6,190 bases of DNA from DATJFX01 sp035495465 (GTDB taxonomy: Bacteria > Patescibacteriota > Doudnabacteria > UBA920 > O2-02-FULL-48-8): contig DATJFX010000050.1 in NCBI GenBank assembly GCA_035495465.1, forward strand, positions 1 to 6,190. Reading direction: 5' to 3'. The translations under genes and the position numbers were made by a program. Shown here piece after piece: positions 1 through 5,528 of this stretch (the stretch's first letter is position 1; each line of letters starts with the position of its first letter). A model generated the notes under the pieces. The model did not search any database, was not told the DNA's origin, and saw nothing but the letters and a program-made list of their open reading frames with translations.

Positions 1-1
1 T

Positions 2-217
2 ATAGAAATATTGGCAGTGCCAGCAGGAGGACCCTGGATGAAAATTTCTGAGGCAATTGATTTCGCCAAGGATCTCAAACCTAAATCTTGTTTTGCGGTG
101 CACGATGCCATGTTTATACCTCAGGCGAATTTCGGCCACAGAGTTCTGTCCATGTTTTTAGAACAATCTGGAATAAAAGTATTAGACTTAAAGATTAACC
201 AAGAAACGGAAATTTAA
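2..217 (+). CDS. MBL-fold metal-dependent hydrolase, C-terminal fragment
   Basis: This is the tail of a gene that begins before the window; the frame is open from base 2, and the apparent TTG start at 11 is an ordinary internal codon. The fragment reads EILAVPAGGPWMKISEAI, then KPKSCFAVHDAMF. This matches the last part of the COG2220/UlaG-like branch of the metallo-beta-lactamase fold, where a 'P.GGPWM' strand-turn is followed by 'P.HDA', whose His (codon 101-103) is the last metal ligand. The other ligands (HxHxDH and the middle His) lie outside the window, so substrate and activity cannot be judged. About 70 residues are visible out of roughly 200-220 usual for the family. The stop TAA shares its final A with the ATG of the next gene (TAATG), which suggests co-transcription and translational coupling with the reductase downstream. 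The family call is fairly secure; the specific function is unknown. Confidence 0.75.
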   Translation: MEILAVPAGGPWMKISEAIDFAKDLKPKSCFAVHDAMFIPQANFGHRVLSMFLEQSGIKVLDLKINQETEI

Positions 218-915
218 TGCAAATAGAGAATAAAGTTTTTATTATCACCGGCGCGGCCAGAATAGGTTTAGATACGGCTAAAAAGCTCTCAGGAATGGGC
301 GCGAAATTAGTGTTAACGTATTTGAACACAAAACCCGCTGAAGACTTAGGGAAGGATTGTCTTTTTGTTCAAGCTGATGTTTCTAAATCAGCTGATGTTC
401 AAAAGGTGATTAGCCAGGCCATAGATAAATTTGGACAGATTGACGGCGTCATCCACATGGCAGCCACTTATAAACGCACCCCTTGGACCAGTATTTCTGA
501 AGGGGATTGGGACGATAACTTAAATGTAATTGCAAAAAGCGCTTTTCTGATGGCAAAAGCCGCGGCCCCACATATGCCTATGGGTAAAATAATTTTTATT
601 TCAGATTGGTCCGTCTTGACCCAACCTTATAAAGATTATTTAGCTTATAATGTGGCAAAGGCCGCAGTTGAAGGGTTAACTAAGTCCTTAGCAAAAGAAT
701 TGGCACCAAATATTTCGGTAAATTGTATAGCTCCTGGACCCATCCTAAAGCCTGCGGATTTAGCAGATGAAGAAAATACTGAAGTTTTAAAAAACACCCC
801 TCTTAAAAGATGGGGCGGGGCGGAAGAAATTACGAAAGCAGTTTTGTATTTGCTGGACAGCGACTTTACTACCGGACAAATTTTATTTGTAGACGGCGGT
901 CGGTCTATTGCCTAA
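217..915 (+). CDS. Pteridine-reductase-like short-chain dehydrogenase/reductase (SDR)
   Basis: A 232-aa Rossmann-fold NAD(P)H oxidoreductase, normal length for a classical SDR. Visible elements in order: the cofactor loop ITGAARIG (residues 10-17), the acidic ADV after strand 4 (53-55), HMAA (80-83) in place of the usual NNAG, the YNVAK active site (Tyr144, Lys148), and NCIAPGPI (169-176). The position normally held by the catalytic Ser carries ISDWS with Asp130. Asp in place of Ser, together with 'RTPW...DWDDNLNV' and 'AAAPHM', is characteristic of the FolM/PTR1 pteridine-reductase group, whose Asp-Tyr-Lys triad reduces dihydro/tetrahydro-pterins. The true substrate is not proven. Oddities are a cofactor loop one residue shorter than TGxxxRxG/TGxxxGxG, and a Ser/Asp-to-Tyr spacing of 14 instead of 13. 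The ATG overlaps the upstream stop by one base, with a weak GGAAA at 208-212. Its stop overlaps the stop of the opposite-strand fmt gene. Confidence 0.88.
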   Translation: MQIENKVFIITGAARIGLDTAKKLSGMGAKLVLTYLNTKPAEDLGKDCLFVQADVSKSADVQKVISQAIDKFGQIDGVIHMAATYKRTPWTSISEGDWDDNLNVIAKSAFLMAKAAAPHMPMGKIIFISDWSVLTQPYKDYLAYNVAKAAVEGLTKSLAKELAPNISVNCIAPGPILKPADLADEENTEVLKNTPLKRWGGAEEITKAVLYLLDSDFTTGQILFVDGGRSIA

Positions 916-1829
916 ACAAAAATTTTATCGTTAAGGCTTCTTAAACCATTTAAATAATCCTTACCCGACATCTCGTTTTTTCCGTCGGGTTTTACTTTTT
1001 TTAAAAGCAGAGCGTTTTCCATACATTTTACCGCGGGCTCGCCATTGAACGCATAAATTTTACCCGGCAATTCGATTTTATGATCTTTGATGACTTCAGC
1101 GCTTAAGATTTTAATAGGCTTGCCTGAAAGCGTAGTCCAGGTCCCAGGCTCAGGATTGAAGCTCCTGATTTTTCGATTTATCTCCATCGCGGTTTTGGCC
1201 CAGTCAATCTTCGCATCTGCTCTTTCTATGGGCTTACAAAAAGTCGCAGCAGCATGGTCTTGTTCGACAGGACTTATCGCTCCTGCAAACCATTTAGGTA
1301 ATGTCTCGTCTACCAAATCCGCTGCCAGTACTCCCATCTTTTGATAAAGTTCCGGAAAGGTAATAGTTTCATCCAGTGGTAGAGATTTTACAGCGAGCAT
1401 TGGCCCGTGGTCCATTTTTTCATCCATTTGAATCAAAGTTATACCCGTGACATTGTCGCCATTTAAAATTGCCGACTGGATGGGGGAGGCACCTCGGTAT
1501 TTGGGTAATATAGAGCCATGGATATTGATGGATTTAAATTTAGGTATGTCTAAGATCTCTTTCGGAATAATTTGTCCATAAGCTGCGACGAGAAGAAGGT
1601 CGGGTTCGTAATCTGAAATTTGAGATTTGGATTCTATGATCTTCTCAGGCTGGATTAAGGGAATATTATTTTTCTGAGCCCAGAGTTTAATAGGGGAGGG
1701 AGCTAATTTTTTATCGCGCCCGGCAGGTTTGTCTGGCTGGGTAATGATTAAAACAAGCTCATTTTGTTTTTTGAGCTTTTCTAAAGTCGGAATGCCAAAT
1801 TCAGTTGTCCCGGCAAATATAATTTTCAT
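912..1829 (-). CDS. fmt: Methionyl-tRNA formyltransferase
   Basis: Formylates Met on initiator tRNA using 10-formyl-tetrahydrofolate, in the cytoplasm, so that translation starts with fMet. The protein has 305 aa against about 310-315 in most bacteria. The N-terminal formyltransferase domain (about 1-180) begins MKIIFAGTTEFGIPTLEKL and carries the QPDKPAGR loop (31-38), AAYGQIIP (82-89) and the signature SINIHGSILPKYRGASPIQ (100-118). The catalytic residues are Asn102, His104 and Asp140 (MDEKMDHGPM), matching E. coli Asn106/His108/Asp144. The C-terminal tRNA-binding domain follows (about 205-300, including FNPEPGTWTTL and the KDYLNGLR end). It is last in a minus-strand operon: its ATG overlaps the TGA of the preceding gene (ATGA), implying translational coupling, and I see no convincing Shine-Dalgarno. 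Its TAG stop lies inside the 3' end of the convergent SDR gene. Identification is secure. Confidence 0.97.
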   Translation of the reverse strand: MKIIFAGTTEFGIPTLEKLKKQNELVLIITQPDKPAGRDKKLAPSPIKLWAQKNNIPLIQPEKIIESKSQISDYEPDLLLVAAYGQIIPKEILDIPKFKSINIHGSILPKYRGASPIQSAILNGDNVTGITLIQMDEKMDHGPMLAVKSLPLDETITFPELYQKMGVLAADLVDETLPKWFAGAISPVEQDHAAATFCKPIERADAKIDWAKTAMEINRKIRSFNPEPGTWTTLSGKPIKILSAEVIKDHKIELPGKIYAFNGEPAVKCMENALLLKKVKPDGKNEMSGKDYLNGLRSLNDKIFV

Positions 1830-2479
1830 GCGGCGCGTCTTTCAAGACTTAATTCTAAGTCATCCAGCATGCTAAGAATTTTTTTATAATCCAAACCGAA
1901 TCTTGACCCAAAAACTTTTGATACTGCTTTAAATTCTTGAATTGTTGCGTCGTATATAGGCCATTGGTCAATAAAATATATTTTTTCTCCCTCAGGTCTA
2001 GCTAAATTTATACCTTTTAAATAGTTCTGCGCACCTTGAAATTCCAGGGTCTTTCCGCGCGTACCATTAAAAGTTTTAATGTATATTTCTATAAAAGCAT
2101 TTAAGAGTCCGTATAGTCTTTGCTTGTCTTCCGTGGATAATTTATATTCTCGTTCGGTTTCATCGAAACCTAACTCAGCTCCATTAATTTTTTCAGCGAT
2201 CACATAGGCATTAGGATGATTATACATGTTTTCGCCGATCACTACTTGGCTTCTCGGCATAAACTCTTTTAATGAGGACTCTTGTGTCAACCCAATAAAA
2301 TCTTGGATGGATTTGGTAATTACCGAAATTTCTTCTTTTGTTGGGAATTCGTAAATATCTAAATTTTTTACAACTAAATTAGGATTTTTTTCTACTTCGT
2401 TCAATCGAAAAAAATCACCAGCATGATCTGTAGATTCTAAACTCTCAAAAGGAATGTGATTAGTTTCCGGGTGCTTCAT
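1826..2479 (-). CDS. Uncharacterised protein between def and fmt, possible kinase-fold relative
   Basis: A 217-aa cytosolic protein with no signal peptide or membrane segment that I do not recognise as a named family. Weak features resemble a protein-kinase/phosphotransferase fold. FFRLNEVEKNPNLVVK (23-38) looks like strands 1-3, with Lys38 in the ATP-lysine position. QVVIGENMYNHPNAYVIAEKINGAEL (split as 78-90 and 91-103) looks like the strand 4-5/hinge region. After a helical stretch, QNYL (151-154) and IYFIDQWPIY (167-176) look like the catalytic-loop Asn and the metal-binding Asp (Asp171). The HxD of the catalytic loop is not present, as the matching stretch reads TLEFQGAQN, so it may be inactive, divergent, or not a kinase at all. 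The start ATG overlaps the def stop by one base and its TGA overlaps the fmt start, so all three are probably translated together. The kinase reading is inference; the gene itself is well supported by its tight packing. Confidence 0.85.
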   Translation of the reverse strand: MKHPETNHIPFESLESTDHAGDFFRLNEVEKNPNLVVKNLDIYEFPTKEEISVITKSIQDFIGLTQESSLKEFMPRSQVVIGENMYNHPNAYVIAEKINGAELGFDETEREYKLSTEDKQRLYGLLNAFIEIYIKTFNGTRGKTLEFQGAQNYLKGINLARPEGEKIYFIDQWPIYDATIQEFKAVSKVFGSRFGLDYKKILSMLDDLELSLERRAA

Positions 2480-2955
2480 TACATTTTTTCATCCGGTTTC
2501 GGATCAGTTCGTTTAGAGATTTTTGTCGTAAACAAAATTCCATCCAAGTGATCTACTTCGTGTTGAATAACTCGCGCCACCATGCCATCGGCGTCAAACT
2601 TGTTTTTCTCACCTTTAAGGTTTAAAGCCTCGACTTTGATCTTAGCGGGTCGCTTTACTAATCCAAAAACTCCTGGGATAGACAAGCATCCCTCTTCCAT
2701 TTCCACTTTTTTAAAAGATTTTGAAACAATTTTCGGGTTGATAAGAGCGAAAGGCGGAAGTCCTAGATGTTCTAAGTCGATAATACACATGCGGATGGAT
2801 TTGCCGATCTGAGGCGCAGCTAGGCCGATGCCATTTGCCTTTTTGCAGGTCTGGATCATCTCGTCAGCCAATTCTAAAATTTCCGCATCAATATTTTTAA
2901 TGAGCGTTGTTTTTTTAGTAAGAATTGGATCCGGAACCTTAACTATCTTTAACAT
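2479..2955 (-). CDS. def: Peptide deformylase
   Basis: Removes the N-formyl group from nascent polypeptides at the ribosome exit, the reverse partner of Fmt. The protein has 158 aa, within the usual 150-185. All three diagnostic motifs are intact: GIGLAAPQIG (42-51, Gln49 being the oxyanion/substrate residue), EEGCLSIPG (87-95, with metal ligand Cys90) and QHEVDHLDG (131-139, with metal ligands His132 and His136 and catalytic Glu133). The bacterial start MLKIVKVPDPIL is typical, so the ATG at 2955-2953 is chosen although it lies 17 bases inside the preceding 83-aa gene. No Shine-Dalgarno is evident there, only an A/T-rich run, so initiation may depend on coupling to the upstream gene. It sits in one operon with fmt, a common bacterial arrangement, but here with an extra gene between them. 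The short C-terminal tail KRTDPKPDEKM is charged and unremarkable. Confidence 0.97.
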   Translation of the reverse strand: MLKIVKVPDPILTKKTTLIKNIDAEILELADEMIQTCKKANGIGLAAPQIGKSIRMCIIDLEHLGLPPFALINPKIVSKSFKKVEMEEGCLSIPGVFGLVKRPAKIKVEALNLKGEKNKFDADGMVARVIQHEVDHLDGILFTTKISKRTDPKPDEKM

Positions 2956-3190
2956 GAGATTTTTTTAATAAATAAGCAAACAAAGCGCCCGGGTTTTTCA
3001 CAGATTTATTTTCTAAAACTTCTCCCGCGATCCTTCGAAGCTCCGAATGATCATGAGTTAGAGCGGTTTTTAGGTAAAAGCCAAAATGCTTTTTGTCATT
3101 GAATTTCTGGGAAAGCTCATCTGCCAGAGCATGAGCAGGGGAATGGATGTGCTGTTCGCTTTTTTTCTTAAATTCCCGTTTGATTTCCAT
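2939..3190 (-). CDS. Small conserved-looking protein of unknown function, first gene of the def-fmt operon
   Basis: An 83-aa, Lys/His-rich, probably all-helical cytosolic protein. It has no signal peptide, transmembrane segment or cysteines. The N-terminus is basic (MEIKREFKKKSEQH) and would suit nucleic acid or ribosome contact, but this is a guess. The middle reads HALADELSQKFNDKKHFGFY, and the end has LRRIAGEVLENKSVKNPGAL followed by FAYLLKK. The 'helix - KNPGALFxYLLKK' ending resembles the C-terminal helix of several helical DNA-binding or replication-initiation proteins, but too weakly for a call. I believe such proteins recur in Patescibacteria, but cannot verify this here. Evidence that it is real: it opens the minus-strand operon just downstream of the divergent control region, overlaps def by 17 bases, and no better frame occupies this stretch. 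The ATG at 3190-3188 overlaps a palindrome and lacks a Shine-Dalgarno. Confidence 0.75.
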   Translation of the reverse strand: MEIKREFKKKSEQHIHSPAHALADELSQKFNDKKHFGFYLKTALTHDHSELRRIAGEVLENKSVKNPGALFAYLLKKSHVKDS

Positions 3191-3202
3191 ACCATAATGG
3201 TA
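3190..3202. promoter_or_regulatory. Perfect palindrome at the start of the minus-strand operon (candidate operator)
   Basis: TACCAT-A-ATGGTA is a perfect inverted repeat with 6-base arms around a single central base. It touches the first codon of the 83-aa gene (3190-3188) and lies just upstream of the plus-strand extended -10 element. Its size and place suit a small dimeric repressor, but a 6-base arm in a short AT-rich gap can arise by chance and no regulator is encoded in the window. Confidence 0.35.
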
Positions 3203-3206
3203 GCAG

Positions 3207-3221
3207 AATTATGTTATAATT
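3207..3221. promoter_or_regulatory. Perfect palindrome overlapping the plus-strand -10 element
   Basis: AATTAT-GTT-ATAATT has perfect 6-base arms and a 3-base centre. It fully covers the TATAAT at 3215-3220. Read on the minus strand, the left half gives CATAAT (3213-3208), a 5/6 match to a -10 box that could serve the def-fmt operon, leaving about 17 bases to its ATG. The symmetry may therefore simply be two overlapping divergent -10 boxes, or an operator controlling both directions. No acceptable -35 element is visible for the minus-strand promoter. Confidence 0.35.
3212..3220 (+). promoter_or_regulatory. Extended -10 promoter for the wecG-like/gltX operon
   Basis: TGTTATAAT gives a perfect TGn extension and a consensus TATAAT hexamer. 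No TTGACA-like box lies at the usual distance, which extended -10 promoters tolerate. Transcription would be expected to start about 7 bases downstream, near 3227, leaving only about 8 untranslated bases before the ATG at 3235 and no room for a Shine-Dalgarno. Confidence 0.65.
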
Positions 3222-3234
3222 AAAAGACATTTTT

Positions 3235-4023
3235 ATGAAAGTAAACGTAGCAGGAGTGGAAATTGATAATATCAGCAAAGCCGAAGCGATTGCCAAAATC
3301 GATGAGTTCGTCAGATCCAACCACCCTCATTATGTCGTGACTCCGTATTCGGAGTTGATTGTCTTTGCGCTGAAAGATCCGAAATACCAGCAAGTCTTAA
3401 ATTCCGCGGATTTAGCCTTAGCTGATGGGATTGGCATTATATGGGCCGCGAAATTTTTATCTTTATCCAAGTCCATATATAATCTTTTCAAAACTTTACT
3501 AGCCGTGCTTTTTAATCCTAAGTTTGTTCACACAATTATTTCAGAACGCATCAGTGGCAGCAAATTTATTTTTGATATTATAAAACTTGCGTCGGAAAAA
3601 AAGTATTCCATAAGTTTAGTGGGTGGGCTTGGGAATGTGGCGGAGCAGGCAGCTTTTAAATTGAAAGAACTTTATCCGGATTTAGATATTCGCTTAGCTC
3701 TGTCTGGCCGCCCTTTTAACGAGCAGATTATGAAGGAGATTGCTGCGGCTAATTCTGATATACTATTGATAGCTTATTCTCCGCCTAAGCAGGAATTCTG
3801 GATCGCCCAGAATTATCAAAAAACTGGAGCCAAGGTAACATTGGGCTTGGGGGGTACATTCGACTATATCGCAGGAATTGCTCCTGTAGCGCCCCAATTT
3901 ATGCATTATATGGGCTTAGAATGGCTCTGGCGGCTGATTACTCAGCCTGGGCGATGGAAGCGAATGTGGAATGCAGTCCCTGTATTTATTTGGAAGGTCT
4001 ATCAATATGCCTCAAGAAATTAG
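3235..4023 (+). CDS. WecG/TagA/CpsF-family glycosyltransferase (GT26)
   Basis: A 262-aa enzyme of the family that transfers ManNAc or a related N-acetyl-hexosamine/uronate from a UDP-sugar to an undecaprenyl-linked acceptor, for wall polymer or surface polysaccharide synthesis at the inner membrane face. Visible motifs: N-terminal VAGVEIDNIS (5-14), VVTPYSELI (34-42) with the family Thr36, ADGIGIIWAAK (63-73) with the catalytic-type Asp64, LVGGLGNV (128-135), IAYSPPKQEFW (179-189) and GLGGTFDYIAG (204-214). The C-terminal basic/aromatic appendage GLEWLWRLITQPGRWKRM (227-244) is the part known in TagA to mediate membrane association. Between Lys73 and ERISG (104-108) is an insert of about 27 mainly hydrophobic residues absent from TagA/WecG of model bacteria. 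In TPYSE, Tyr replaces the common Asn of TPNPE. The exact donor and acceptor are unknown. It has its own promoter and no Shine-Dalgarno, and overlaps gltX by 17 bases. Confidence 0.92.
   Translation: MKVNVAGVEIDNISKAEAIAKIDEFVRSNHPHYVVTPYSELIVFALKDPKYQQVLNSADLALADGIGIIWAAKFLSLSKSIYNLFKTLLAVLFNPKFVHTIISERISGSKFIFDIIKLASEKKYSISLVGGLGNVAEQAAFKLKELYPDLDIRLALSGRPFNEQIMKEIAAANSDILLIAYSPPKQEFWIAQNYQKTGAKVTLGLGGTFDYIAGIAPVAPQFMHYMGLEWLWRLITQPGRWKRMWNAVPVFIWKVYQYASRN
3992..3997 (+). promoter_or_regulatory. Ribosome binding site for gltX
   Basis: GGAAGG lies inside the end of the glycosyltransferase gene, 9 bases before the ATG at 4007. It is the clearest Shine-Dalgarno-like sequence in front of any gene here and supports this start over the in-frame ATG at 3971, which would add 12 non-homologous residues. 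Confidence 0.6.
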
Positions 4024-5458
4024 AACAAGATTTGCGCCAAGCCCGACAGGCTTGTTACATATTGGCGGTTTACGTACGGCTTTGTATGCTTTTTTGTTTG
4101 CGCGCAACCAGGGTGGCAAATTTATTCTCAGAATAGAAGATACGGATCAGAAAAGATCAGTACCAGGAGCTTTAGAAAACATTATCCAAACCCTGGCGGA
4201 TTTTTCCTTAAATGCGGATGAAGGGCCGTATCATCAATCTGAACGTCTGGAAATTTATAAAAAATACGCCCAAGAGTTGATTGATAAAAAAGTTGCCTAT
4301 TATTGTTTCTGTACTCACACGCGTTTGGAAGAACTTCATGAGCAGCAAATCGCAGCCAAAGTTCCGCCTAAATATGATAAGCACTGTTTGTTACTAAGCC
4401 AAGAAGATCGCGAGACACTTTTAAAGTCAGACCAAGCGCGGGTTATTCGGCTAAATATAAAATCCGGGGAACAAATTGTATTCACAGATGAAGTCCATGG
4501 GGAAATAAAATTTTCTTCTGACGAAATCGACGATCAGGTCTTGTTGAAATCCGATGGTTTTCCCACGTATCATCTCGCTAGCGTAGTAGATGATCATCTC
4601 ATGAATATTACTCATATTATCCGGGGAGATGAATGGATTCCTTCGACTCCAAAACATATTTTGCTTTATCAGGCCTTTGGCTGGAATATCCCGAAGCTTG
4701 CACACTTACCCTTGCTACTCTCGAAAACTCGTAAAAAACTTTCAAAACGCGACGGAGATGTTTCGGTTAAAGAATTTGTCGAGCAAGGTTATTTGCCTGA
4801 CGCCCTTCTTAATTTTGTGGCTTTTCTTGGTTGGAATCCTAAAACCGAACACGAGATTTTTTCTTTAGCTGAATTAGTAAAACAGTTTTCTCTGGATAAA
4901 ATAAATAAAGCCGGTGCGGTGTTTGATTTGGACAAATTAGACTGGTTTAATGGAATGTACATCCGGAACCTTAATGCAAAGGATCTTCTAGAAAAATGTT
5001 CGCCTTACTTAAAAAAAGCGGGAATTAATTTTGAGACTTTAAGCCAAGAATTTGTAGAAAAAGTTTTGCTCCTCGAACAAAGTCGTCTGAAAAAGCTGTC
5101 TGAAATAGGGGAGAGGGTCGGGTATTTTTTCCGAGAGCCTGTATATGATCCAAAACTTTTAATCTGGAAGAACACTCCGAAAGAAACTATTTTGAAAAAC
5201 TTAAATTCTTTAGCCCAGTTTTTATTAACTGTACCGACTGAAAATTTTAAAGTCACGGAACTTGAGCCTCTAGTAAAAAAGTTTATCGAGGATTCAAAAA
5301 TGAAAAATGGGGAAGTGCTGTGGCCCTTAAGAGTCGCTCTTTCTGGACTGGAAGCTTCGCCGGGACCGTTTGAGATAATGGAAGCTTTCGGGGTATTAAA
5401 AAACGGAAAAGAAATAATTCTAAAGCGGATAACAAAGGCAACAGAAAATCTGTTTTAG
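4007..5458 (+). CDS. gltX: Glutamyl-tRNA synthetase
   Basis: Class I synthetase that charges tRNA-Glu, and possibly tRNA-Gln if non-discriminating; no gatCAB or glnS is visible to decide. From the ATG at 4007 it has 483 aa, close to the usual 470-490, and begins PQEIRTRFAPSPTGLLHIGG, the canonical N-terminus. The HIGH-type signature is HIGG (18-21). FILRIEDTDQKRS (39-51) and the GPYHQSERLEIY stretch (73-84) are the Glu-pocket region. IIRGDEWIPSTPKHILLYQA is the conserved second half of the Rossmann domain, and KLSKRDG (244-250) is the KMSKS-type loop. The C-terminal helical anticodon-binding part runs to residue 483. A zinc-finger-like CxC-x24-C is present (Cys100, Cys102, Cys127), but the fourth ligand seen in E. 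coli (His127) is Leu129 here. The gene overlaps the preceding one by 17 bases, so it is probably co-transcribed from the promoter at 3212. Confidence 0.97.
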   Translation: MPQEIRTRFAPSPTGLLHIGGLRTALYAFLFARNQGGKFILRIEDTDQKRSVPGALENIIQTLADFSLNADEGPYHQSERLEIYKKYAQELIDKKVAYYCFCTHTRLEELHEQQIAAKVPPKYDKHCLLLSQEDRETLLKSDQARVIRLNIKSGEQIVFTDEVHGEIKFSSDEIDDQVLLKSDGFPTYHLASVVDDHLMNITHIIRGDEWIPSTPKHILLYQAFGWNIPKLAHLPLLLSKTRKKLSKRDGDVSVKEFVEQGYLPDALLNFVAFLGWNPKTEHEIFSLAELVKQFSLDKINKAGAVFDLDKLDWFNGMYIRNLNAKDLLEKCSPYLKKAGINFETLSQEFVEKVLLLEQSRLKKLSEIGERVGYFFREPVYDPKLLIWKNTPKETILKNLNSLAQFLLTVPTENFKVTELEPLVKKFIEDSKMKNGEVLWPLRVALSGLEASPGPFEIMEAFGVLKNGKEIILKRITKATENLF

Positions 5459-5464
5459 GTTTAC

Positions 5465-5490
5465 CCCCACACCAAAATTTTGGTGGGGGG
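5465..5490 (+). terminator. Strong hairpin after gltX, likely terminator without a clear U-tract
   Basis: An inverted repeat with 13-base arms meeting at AAAA/TTTT and only one mismatch (A5469/G5486). It has a GC-rich base (CCCC with GGGG) and a perfect ACCAAAATTTTGGT core, and begins 6 bases after the gltX stop. Position and stability suit transcription termination, but on the plus strand it is followed by TGGACAAAAT, not a T-run, so intrinsic termination would be atypical. It might instead act as a 3'-end stabiliser or a protein-binding palindrome. Confidence 0.55.
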
Positions 5491-5519
5491 TGGACAAAAT
5501 CTCATTTTCATGGTAAAAT
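5491..5519 (+). promoter_or_regulatory. Promoter for the coiled-coil gene
   Basis: TGGACA (5491-5496, 5/6 match to TTGACA), exactly 17 bases, then an extended -10 TGGTAAAAT (5511-5519; hexamer 5/6 match). The expected start site is near 5526, only about 3 bases before the ATG at 5529, so the transcript would be essentially leaderless. The -35 box directly abuts the 3' arm of the preceding hairpin. Confidence 0.72.
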
Positions 5520-5528
5520 ATATAGACT

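Noticed and set aside
1087..1344. Open frame on the plus strand inside fmt
   Set aside because: Lies antisense to the conserved middle and C-terminal part of fmt and shows no recognisable motif; a shadow frame.
1846..1861. GACTTA/TAAGTC inverted repeat just before the fmt start
   Set aside because: Inside the coding end of the 217-aa gene, AT-rich and only 6 base pairs; chance is the simplest explanation, and no Shine-Dalgarno is masked.
2582..2812. Open frame on the plus strand inside def
   Set aside because: Antisense to the conserved def motifs; composition follows the def codons in reverse.
3971..4006. Earlier in-frame start for gltX
   Set aside because: It would add 12 residues before the canonical PQEIRTRFAPSPTG start, and the GGAAGG site is correctly spaced for the ATG at 4007.
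4451..5256. Several open frames on both strands inside gltX
   Set aside because: All overlap the well-conserved synthetase frame and have no start signals or family features.
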